This document shows positions 1 through 6,202 of a DNA stretch of 28,648 nt, in pieces. The notes under the pieces were generated by a model that worked only from the letters and a program-made list of their open reading frames with translations, was not told the origin of the DNA and made no database searches. This DNA comes from E44-bin32 sp034430615. GTDB lineage: Bacteria; Chloroflexota; Anaerolineae; Anaerolineales; E44-bin32. The stretch lies in NCBI GenBank assembly GCA_034430615.1, contig DAOUEJ010000130.1:1-28648 (forward strand), read 5' to 3'. The translations under genes were made by a program, and so were the position numbers. Every line of letters starts with the position of its first letter. Within the stretch, counting starts at the first letter, position 1.

Positions 1-161
1 TCATCGAGTACTTTTGTGCTGACCTTGTTGAGCGCCGCTTGAATTGCCTGTATTTGGCGCAGCAGATCGATACAATACGCATCGTTCTCCACCATCCGGG
101 CAACCCCGCGTACATGGCCCTCGATGCTCTTCAATCTGCACAGCGTGTCGTCGCGATCCAT
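1..161 (-). CDS. csoR: CsoR/RcnR-family metal-sensing repressor, 3' end outside window
   Basis: Reading the minus strand from the ATG at 161 gives 53 codons with no stop before the window edge. The sequence runs CRLKSIEGHVRGVARM, then a Tyr-Cys pair at residues 29-30, then LLRQIQAIQAALNKV. This is the conserved helical core of the DUF156/CsoR family. Cys30 matches the first thiolate ligand of copper-sensing CsoR. The second helix with the His-x3-Cys ligands lies beyond the edge, so the metal (Cu(I), Ni or Co) and the copper/sulfur-sensor subtype cannot be settled. In the family, apo-protein binds the operator and metal releases it. The gene has its own promoter and a GC-tract palindrome in its leader, which suggests autoregulation. 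Downstream partners, often copZ or copA, would be outside the window. Confidence 0.9.
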   Translation of the reverse strand, partial: MDRDDTLCRLKSIEGHVRGVARMVENDAYCIDLLRQIQAIQAALNKVSTKVLD

Positions 162-176
162 CCTGACCCGTCCTTT

Positions 177-203
177 ATCCCCCCCCAGGGGGGGGTGGGT
201 ATA
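177..203 (-). promoter_or_regulatory. CsoR-type operator in the csoR leader
   Basis: The plus strand holds eight C (179-186), one A, and eight G (188-195), flanked by AT and by TGGGTATA. This GC-tract palindrome with AT-rich flanks is the architecture of known CsoR operators. It lies between the -10 box at 207-212 and the csoR ATG at 161, where a bound repressor would block transcription of its own gene. The operator role is inferred from position and family knowledge. Confidence 0.7.
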
Positions 204-206
204 GGA

Positions 207-235
207 ATGATATCCGACGTGTTCGTTCCAGTCAA
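207..235 (-). promoter_or_regulatory. Sigma-70-type promoter of csoR
   Basis: On the minus strand TTGACT (235-230) and TATCAT (212-207) are separated by 17 bases. The match to the housekeeping consensus is good. It sits just after the stop codon of the 474-aa gene and just upstream of the palindrome, so csoR can be transcribed independently of the operon before it. Confidence 0.7.
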
Positions 236-247
236 GGTCGAATGCGA

Positions 248-1672
248 TCAGGGGATCAGGTCGGCCACCAACGGGATGTGACCCGCGAGTTCAAGCAGCG
301 CCGCGACGTTCAACGTGGGGAGATCACCAGCTCGGGCAGGAGGCAGCATGTCTTCTAGGTCAGCGATCCATGTGGTCAATGCACGTAGATCTTCAGGGTA
401 GCGCCTGGGGCGAGCACCCACGCTCATCCAATCAAGCCCGGAGAGGGCGCTCTCCCAACCACTCCAGGCAACCATATCCGGCGTCCTGGAAAGCGTAACC
501 AGGGCGCTGAAATAGACCGGTAGGCCGCCGGGAAACCAGGCCCGGGCACTTTCCAGGTATGCCCTGCTGTCCTCTGTGTTAAAAACCAGCCAGAGGGGAA
601 GCAAACCTCGCCGCAGCACCGTCCCAGGCGCATACTGGGTAAACATCTCGATCAACACGCCATAGGGTGTTGTTCCTTGTTGACGATGCAGCTGGACATG
701 GGCGTGGAAGGCCAGCGTGGAAAAATCATGCGGATGCTCAAAACGCAGCGTCTGGAATTCATAGCCCTCACGGTCGGCGTATTTCCGCAGGCCTCGATCC
801 AACCCGGTCATACTTCCCCACTCTGATTCAAACGCTGGGAGCGGTTCGCGATCTGCAAGCCACCACCCTCCACGATGATAGGAGCCGCGCCCGGCCAGGA
901 AGCGATCGATACGCTCACTGCCAGTCAGGTATTCTTCTGCCGGGATATCCCCCCACCCTCCGATCTGCAGAGTCAGGCGGTCCCCCAGGTCGTACTGCAG
1001 CCAGCGCGCACTACAATCGAGGTAGAGTATGGTCCCGCCCGGTTTAAGATGGGACTTGATGAACATGCGGTATTCATCTGGCAGATCGATCAACTTCAAT
1101 CGGAGGTGAGCTTGGTAGGGAGTCAACCACCCATCATGGACGGGGTCGAAATGGGCGATAGCGGCAAGTTCCGGGTTTCGCTCGAGAATCGATACCGCCA
1201 ATGGAATGATCTGATCTGTATAGCTCGCAAGCCGATCATCGCGAGTGCCACCGGCAACCCCGAGGATGTATGGCTGAGGCAGAAAAGGCGCGCCGAGGAC
1301 TGCGGCAAGGTGAGCGGTTGCACCCCCCAACGCGGATCCGATCAGAATTACCTCAAATTGATGATCGAGACCTGCATAATCCCCCAGGCGGCCGGAAACC
1401 AGTTCACTGGTACGGAGCGTGTGCAAGCGAGCAGGCTTCACAGCACTTCTCGCCACACGCCACGCCGCCAGGCGGCGTGAGAACCCTACCGGAAACCACT
1501 CCAGGATGGACAGCGCGGCGCGTTCGATTATGCTCAGCGGAAAGACAACCTCAGGCTGACCTGTGATAAGCCCTGCTACAAGCCTGGTTATCATAGGTGA
1601 GGCCGATTCAGCGCTTTCGAGTGAGAGATCTGGGTTGCTCACTGCTATCGATAGGTCAACGTACAAAGCCAC
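248..1672 (-). CDS. Hypothetical protein, 474 aa, function unknown
   Basis: I do not recognise this protein. It has no signal peptide and no convincing membrane helix. A stretch near residues 108-135 (VILIGSALGGATAHLAAVLG) looks like a beta-strand followed by a glycine-rich turn and helix. Residues around 205-220 contain LKPGGTILYLDC, which resembles a strand of a Rossmann-type fold, but no full methyltransferase or hydrolase motif set is present. The C-terminal half is rich in Trp, Tyr and Arg. The start is a GTG placed directly after the TGA of the MFS gene (TGAGTG), which implies translational coupling. Its likely partner is therefore the transporter, perhaps in making or processing a small molecule that is then moved. 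That role is inference only. Confidence 0.75.
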   Translation of the reverse strand: MALYVDLSIAVSNPDLSLESAESASPMITRLVAGLITGQPEVVFPLSIIERAALSILEWFPVGFSRRLAAWRVARSAVKPARLHTLRTSELVSGRLGDYAGLDHQFEVILIGSALGGATAHLAAVLGAPFLPQPYILGVAGGTRDDRLASYTDQIIPLAVSILERNPELAAIAHFDPVHDGWLTPYQAHLRLKLIDLPDEYRMFIKSHLKPGGTILYLDCSARWLQYDLGDRLTLQIGGWGDIPAEEYLTGSERIDRFLAGRGSYHRGGWWLADREPLPAFESEWGSMTGLDRGLRKYADREGYEFQTLRFEHPHDFSTLAFHAHVQLHRQQGTTPYGVLIEMFTQYAPGTVLRRGLLPLWLVFNTEDSRAYLESARAWFPGGLPVYFSALVTLSRTPDMVAWSGWESALSGLDWMSVGARPRRYPEDLRALTTWIADLEDMLPPARAGDLPTLNVAALLELAGHIPLVADLIP

Positions 1673-2962
1673 TCATAAAGATGCTTTAAGCAGGTCGGCA
1701 CGTTCACGGAGCTGCGTACGCAGGGTAGCGACATCTTTCGGGACCCCGATCGCAGCCAGACCTAAAACAACAGCACCCAGGACCCAGGCGATGAGACAGA
1801 TACTAATAATGGCAGTATGGAGTGAAGCGCGTACCGCGATTAAACCCGCCAACCATGGGGATAGTGCGGCGCCTCCATTTTCTATAAACTGCTCCACAGC
1901 CAGGGCAGTGCTGCGCACCTCCGGCAGCGTGATGTCATACACCGTTGAGAGCACATTGGCCGAGGCAAAGGGGATGAAGAGCGCCGTTAGGATCATCAGC
2001 AGCATGAATAAGGTTCGGTTCTCTAGTGGTACGTTCATCGTTAGGGTCATCAATACCGCCCCCACCAGCACGGCACCCATCGAGACCAACAACCTGCCTC
2101 GGGGGGTTCTCTTAAAGGCGGCATCCCCGATTGAACCACCGATGAAGTAACCCGCAGCAAGCACGAGCACGGCTGGCCCCAGCGTGAGCAGGATCTCATT
2201 CTCCTCAAAACCACGCTCGATCTCGAGATACCGGAAGAACCAGAAGGTGATCACATTCCAAGGAAATACGCCAATGAACCCTTGCAGGAACACAAGCAGC
2301 ATGGTCCGCTTCTTGAATAAGTCCAGGGCAATCCGGCGATCAAATTTGAAGAGGCCGATCTCGACCAGGCCCTCAAGTTCGGGCTCGCTCGCCCCGCGTG
2401 GCGCATCCCGGATGCTCAGCAATATCACCAAGGCTAAAACCAATCCCAACGAACCTGTAATATAGAAAATTGCGCGCCAACCTATGCTGCCCGAGAGAAA
2501 AGTGGCGGCAACCAGACCGATCAGGTATCCCAGTGGCTGGGCGAGTTGAAGAAAACCATAGACTTTGCCACGCACACTGGGACCGAAGTAGTCCGACATT
2601 AAGCTGTAAAGTCCAGGATAACTTGAGTCATCGATGCCCGTTGATGCCCGCGAGGCAGCGAAAAGTGGGAAGGTCGGCGCGATCGCGCTCAGCCACGTCG
2701 TTGAACCCCAAATGGCCGAGGCGAGGGCGAGCAACTTTACCCGAGAATAGCGGTCATACAGATAGCCCCAGATTGGATAAAGAATGGCTCCCACCAGCAG
2801 CGCCCCGGTGACCACTGCTCCCATCTGGGCTTCATCGATCTGGAACGTTTCCATAATTGGAGTCGTCAGTGGCGCAATGAGCAACCGGTCAGATTGGTGC
2901 AGGAGCATGAAGATGAAGAAAACGCTCAGGACGAACCAGCGGTGGCGGTTGCGTTCACGCAT
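1673..2962 (-). CDS. MFS transporter
   Basis: A 429-aa polytopic membrane protein with about 12 hydrophobic segments and a short basic N-terminus. The loop after the second helix has the MFS motif A pattern (GYLYDRYSRVKLLALAS), and there is a long cytoplasmic loop near residues 190-215 that separates the two six-helix halves. Overall it resembles the Spinster-like and organic-anion branch of the superfamily, but the substrate cannot be read from the sequence. The ATG at 2962 has a good ribosome site (CTGGAGG) 7 bases upstream. It follows mogA by 18 bases and touches the downstream 474-aa gene, so it belongs to the GNAT-mogA-MFS operon. Confidence 0.9.
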   Translation of the reverse strand: MRERNRHRWFVLSVFFIFMLLHQSDRLLIAPLTTPIMETFQIDEAQMGAVVTGALLVGAILYPIWGYLYDRYSRVKLLALASAIWGSTTWLSAIAPTFPLFAASRASTGIDDSSYPGLYSLMSDYFGPSVRGKVYGFLQLAQPLGYLIGLVAATFLSGSIGWRAIFYITGSLGLVLALVILLSIRDAPRGASEPELEGLVEIGLFKFDRRIALDLFKKRTMLLVFLQGFIGVFPWNVITFWFFRYLEIERGFEENEILLTLGPAVLVLAAGYFIGGSIGDAAFKRTPRGRLLVSMGAVLVGAVLMTLTMNVPLENRTLFMLLMILTALFIPFASANVLSTVYDITLPEVRSTALAVEQFIENGGAALSPWLAGLIAVRASLHTAIISICLIAWVLGAVVLGLAAIGVPKDVATLRTQLRERADLLKASL

Positions 2963-2980
2963 GGGAGACCTCCAGTGTGA

Positions 2981-3496
2981 TTAGGTCGAAAGCTGGGGAG
3001 GGTGGAACTGGTGGCCGGTCTCAGCCCGGGGTTCATCCTGCATCAGATCGACTGCATGTGGGAGGACAGGCAGGATGGACTCCAAGTTTTCCCGAGCCGC
3101 CCGCGGGGAACCAGGCAAGTTCACAATCAAGGTTTTTCCACGGATCCCGGCCTGCGCCCGGGAGAGCATCGCATGGGGTGTCTTTCGCAGACTCGAGAAA
3201 CGCATCACCTCGGCAATGCCCGGCGCCAGTCGCTCGACGACCGACAACGTCGCTTCAGGAACCTGATCGCGGGGCGCGAAACCCGTACCACCTGTAGTTA
3301 GGATCAGGTCGACATCGCCAGCATCGCACCAGGCTATCATCTGATTTGCGAGTCCTTCCTGATCATCAGGAAGGACCGCTTCGCCCTGCAGTGTCCAGCC
3401 TTGTTCTTGGATAATCTCTTTGAGGATAGGGCCGGAGAGGTCTGGACGCTCACCGCGAGCAGAACGATCGGAAGCCGTTAGCACACATACTCTCAT
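2981..3496 (-). CDS. mogA: MogA/MoaB-type molybdenum cofactor biosynthesis protein
   Basis: A 171-aa protein covering the whole MoCF-biosynthesis (MogA/MoaB) domain. The diagnostic motifs are LTTGGTGFAPRDQVPEAT near residues 65-82 and NLPGSPRAARENLE near residues 126-139, which form the molybdopterin-binding pocket. The family adenylylates molybdopterin before molybdate insertion. Whether this is functionally MogA or MoaB cannot be decided, so the symbol is tentative. The gene overlaps the upstream GNAT gene by four bases (ATGA) and precedes an MFS gene. No other molybdenum cofactor genes are in the window. The last residues are hydrophilic and carry no extra domain. Confidence 0.9.
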   Translation of the reverse strand: MRVCVLTASDRSARGERPDLSGPILKEIIQEQGWTLQGEAVLPDDQEGLANQMIAWCDAGDVDLILTTGGTGFAPRDQVPEATLSVVERLAPGIAEVMRFSSLRKTPHAMLSRAQAGIRGKTLIVNLPGSPRAARENLESILPVLPHAVDLMQDEPRAETGHQFHPPQLST

Positions 3497-3918
3497 CCGA
3501 TCACCTTTCCCAGCACATACAACCCCATTCGTTCGCAGCCAAACTGTTGGTAGAAGTCCAGCGCTCCCTGATTATCATGTGTGACCAGCAGATAGTACTT
3601 CAGGCAACCTTTGGATCGCAAGCGAGCTTCCAATTCCTCCATCAGCGCCCGCCCCAGGCCACCCTGCCGTCGAGCAGGATCTACGGCCAGGTGGTAGACC
3701 ATGCCACGCCGGCCATCGAAACCCCCCAGTACAACGCCAACAATCCGGCCTTCCTCTTCCGCAACCAGGAACAGATCTGGATCACGCTCCAGCTTCTTCT
3801 GGATCTCCTTCGGCTGATCTGAAGGCGAAAGCTGGATTCCAGATCCGGCGTTCTCCCACAGGCTCCGCACTGCCCGGTAATCTTGTTCGAATTCGAATGT
3901 ACGAATGGTCACTTGCAC
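3493..3918 (-). CDS. GNAT-family N-acetyltransferase
   Basis: A 141-aa single-domain GNAT. It shows the acceptor-side strand FLVAEEEGRIVGVVLGGFDGRRG, the acetyl-CoA pyrophosphate loop ARRQGGLGRAL (residues 83-93), and a late LVTHDNQGALDFYQQFGCER segment typical of the family. It resembles the YpeA/RimI-like branch, but the substrate is unknown. The start is GTG with a GGGTGAGAG ribosome site just upstream. It is the first gene of the GNAT-mogA-MFS unit and lies 15 bases after a long perfect hairpin that probably separates it from the PHP-AlbA gene. Confidence 0.88.
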   Translation of the reverse strand: MQVTIRTFEFEQDYRAVRSLWENAGSGIQLSPSDQPKEIQKKLERDPDLFLVAEEEGRIVGVVLGGFDGRRGMVYHLAVDPARRQGGLGRALMEELEARLRSKGCLKYYLLVTHDNQGALDFYQQFGCERMGLYVLGKVIG

Positions 3919-3933
3919 CTCTCACCCTTCACC

Positions 3934-3969
3934 CAACGATGCGCGAACAAGGTTGTTCGCGCATCGTTG
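3934..3969. repeat. Perfect 17-bp inverted repeat with 2-nt loop
   Basis: The left arm CAACGATGCGCGAACAA (3934-3950) and the right arm TTGTTCGCGCATCGTTG (3953-3969) are exact reverse complements separated by GG. It lies between the stop of the PHP-AlbA gene (4018) and the start of the GNAT gene (3918). It could act as a terminator hairpin without a U-tract, as an mRNA-stabilising structure, or as a protein-binding palindrome. No T-run follows on either strand, so a classic intrinsic terminator is not shown. Confidence 0.85.
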
Positions 3970-4017
3970 ATCGTCAACATGGAGCTTTGAGCTTCCTGCC
4001 TGCTGGTCGATGTGGAA

Positions 4018-5748
4018 CTACTCGCTGTCGTTGCCAACCAACGACTTCCAATCTCCATGGATTCCGTCTTCCGTGACGCCGAAGTAGACCCGTATGCCTT
4101 CAGCTGTCCGTTGAGCCAGGTCGTAGCGAGCTCGCTTGCCGCGCTTTTGTTCTGTAACAACACCCAGATCACCCACCCAGGCGATCTTTGTTATGGTCAA
4201 ATCGGGTGGAAGCTTGCTGTATTCCGAAATTGCGTAGTGCCATAGCCTTCGGGCTGAGGTCTGGGTCACATTCTTGACCATATTCCCGTTGCGGAGATCA
4301 CGCATGGTGTAGTAGGCAACCCCCTCACGCTCGATGACATCAGCAATCTCGACACCGGTGCGCGGCGGCGGCACGCCTTCGCGGCCATCTAAATGGGGTT
4401 CTGCTTTCGAGACCTCTTCCTTGATGGCTGGCTGCCGCGCGCGCTGCACCAGGGCTACGATCTCATCCCGTACAGCCAGTCCAGTCTCGGCTTCATCCCG
4501 AACGTAGATTTTGTTGTCATCCAGAGCATAGGGCGGATCGTCTCCGCGCGGGACAATGACGCGCAAGATTGATTTCCCAAGTGTCTCGGTTGAATCAACC
4601 TGGACGTCCAGCGGCGGGCTGATGCGCTTGCTGAGTTCTTTCTGGAGCTGCTTTACCGCAGCCTGGGGCTTGGAAACCCCATCCGGTTCCTTCTTGATAT
4701 CCTCGGACAAACCGATATAAAGCGTGCCACCATTCGTATTGGCGAAAGCGCAAGCATCGGCGATGATTGCGTACAGGCGCCCGCCGCGCACGGTCATGCT
4801 CTCATGGAAGTCCTGGTTGATGGTCGGCCCATCCTCCCGGGCTTGCTGGATGAAATCGAAGGCTATCTCGGTCTCGGCTGCGGGCCAATATGGCTGTGTG
4901 CGCGCAAAGTCATTACTCTCAAACAAACTTTGCAGAGCCTGGAAGGAGACTTCGTCCAACAGCACCCGGGTAGCGCGATCCCCGATACCCAGGTTCTTCT
5001 TGTTCTTCGGATCCGGGCGCAGCCGGTGGGAATCCGAACCCTGGATGCAGTGCATGCGGCGCGGGTATTCGGGCTTGGTCCCATTGAAGAAGGCAGCCGT
5101 CGAGCGTCTTCCACTCGTACCCAGATCAGTAACCTCCAGCGCATGCAGATGCAGATCCTGCGTATATGCGATCTTCGTCTGCCCGCCAAAGCCATAGCCG
5201 CGCATGGCGACACCATTTGTCGAATTGGCATGAGCCGCGATTGCCAGCCCCCCGGCCTCATGGATCAGGCGGTAGGCGGTGAGCACATCTGCGGTAGCCC
5301 CAACGGTGGACGATCCCTGGTCCAGAATCTCTGCTGGAATGTTCAGGTTTAAGAGTAAGTGTTCGATCTCGCGGATCGATTTATCTTCCGGGAAGATCCC
5401 CAGGATGTGGAACCCCAGGGTTGCGGTGAATTCAAATCCGGGAAGGACCAGTATCTTTTCAAAGAGCCGTCGATAAGTTGCCAGCCGGTTCTTCTCCTCA
5501 TCGGTCAGCCGGCTCAATCCCTCCAGTAGTTTGAGTTGTTCAACATCCTCCATCATGTGCCGGTAGCCGGCGACGGTATTGTGATCAGTAAAGGCGATGA
5601 TATCCAAGCCCCGGGCCTCGCTTCTGTGCAGAAGATCCAGGTAGGTTGCATCCTGCTCCTGATAATCGCTGGAAGCTGGGGTATGTAAATGTAGATCCAT
5701 CAATTTCCATTGACGCGATCCGTTTGTGCGTCCTCTATTTCTTGCCAC
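4018..5748 (-). CDS. PHP-domain phosphoesterase fused to an AlbA_2 (Schlafen-like) domain
   Basis: A 576-aa cytoplasmic protein. Residues about 17-290 are a PHP phosphoesterase domain with the metal ligands in place: DLHLHT (18-23), FTDHN (53-57), GFEF (104-107), AAHANS (171-176) and GSDSH (237-241). Residues about 310-435 form an AlbA_2/Schlafen-like domain, with ANTNGGTLYIGLSED near 336-350 and IYVRDEAETG near 414-423. Residues 460-576 form a further domain I do not recognise. The GTG start is preceded by AGAGAGGAG. The ATG at 5700, just before DLHLHT, is an alternative. PHP domains hydrolyse phosphoesters, and AlbA_2 domains occur in nucleic-acid-related and antiviral proteins. The combined role is unknown. 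It follows a CheY-like gene by 18 bases. Confidence 0.88.
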   Translation of the reverse strand: MARNRGRTNGSRQWKLMDLHLHTPASSDYQEQDATYLDLLHRSEARGLDIIAFTDHNTVAGYRHMMEDVEQLKLLEGLSRLTDEEKNRLATYRRLFEKILVLPGFEFTATLGFHILGIFPEDKSIREIEHLLLNLNIPAEILDQGSSTVGATADVLTAYRLIHEAGGLAIAAHANSTNGVAMRGYGFGGQTKIAYTQDLHLHALEVTDLGTSGRRSTAAFFNGTKPEYPRRMHCIQGSDSHRLRPDPKNKKNLGIGDRATRVLLDEVSFQALQSLFESNDFARTQPYWPAAETEIAFDFIQQAREDGPTINQDFHESMTVRGGRLYAIIADACAFANTNGGTLYIGLSEDIKKEPDGVSKPQAAVKQLQKELSKRISPPLDVQVDSTETLGKSILRVIVPRGDDPPYALDDNKIYVRDEAETGLAVRDEIVALVQRARQPAIKEEVSKAEPHLDGREGVPPPRTGVEIADVIEREGVAYYTMRDLRNGNMVKNVTQTSARRLWHYAISEYSKLPPDLTITKIAWVGDLGVVTEQKRGKRARYDLAQRTAEGIRVYFGVTEDGIHGDWKSLVGNDSE

Positions 5749-5762
5749 GAGACAATTGTCTC
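5749..5762. promoter_or_regulatory. 14-bp perfect palindrome in the ribosome-binding region of the PHP-AlbA gene
   Basis: GAGACAATTGTCTC is self-complementary over 14 bases. It occupies the gap between the TAG of the response-regulator gene and the GTG of the PHP-AlbA gene, right after a GAGGAG ribosome site. It could be a repressor site or an RNA hairpin that limits translation. No function is shown. Confidence 0.4.
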
Positions 5763-5766
5763 CTCT

Positions 5767-6153
5767 CTACGAACTCGACAGGGGATTGGCTCCCCCGGAG
5801 TGTTCTAATTGTTGTCGAAGTATTTCAAATAAACGATCCGGCGAATAGGGTTTTTGCAAGAAAGCATTCGCCCCACGCGCCATACAGCGCTCTTCATAGT
5901 CCATGCCGGAGGTCATCACAACCACCATAGCACACGTCCGTTCGTCTTGCCGGATGTCCCGGAGCAAATCCAAGCCATCAATATCGGGCAGGATGCAGTC
6001 CATTAAGAGCACATCCGGGCATTCTCGCCGGGCAACATCCAGGATATCCGTGAGCGTGGGCGCCACAATGACCTCGAACCCATCAAGCTCGAGCAGAGTT
6101 CGCAGGAGCGACAGCATCGTCCGATCATCATCGACCAGCATCACTCTCGGCAT
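5767..6153 (-). CDS. CheY-like response regulator, receiver domain only
   Basis: A 128-aa protein consisting of one receiver domain. The acidic pocket is D8-D10 (VDDD), the phospho-acceptor is D52 in LLMDCILPDIDG, the switch Thr is T81 (MTSG), and the conserved Lys is K101 (LQKPYS). All residues needed for phosphorylation are present. There is no output domain, so it must act through protein contacts. No histidine kinase is encoded nearby. It lies 49 bases after lon and 18 bases before the PHP-AlbA gene on the same strand, so it is probably co-transcribed with them. Confidence 0.93.
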   Translation of the reverse strand: MPRVMLVDDDRTMLSLLRTLLELDGFEVIVAPTLTDILDVARRECPDVLLMDCILPDIDGLDLLRDIRQDERTCAMVVVMTSGMDYEERCMARGANAFLQKPYSPDRLFEILRQQLEHSGGANPLSSS

Positions 6154-6202
6154 GTGATTGGACAGCCTCTCTTTGTAATGACTCTAGAACCCTGGAAGAA
6201 GT

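Noticed and set aside
875..1480. 201-codon plus-strand open frame
   Set aside because: Antisense to the 474-aa gene, which has better codon use and operon placement.
3909..4172. Short minus-strand frame across the 17-bp hairpin
   Set aside because: Low-complexity Ser/Thr-rich translation, overlaps the PHP-AlbA end in another frame, and has no supported start.
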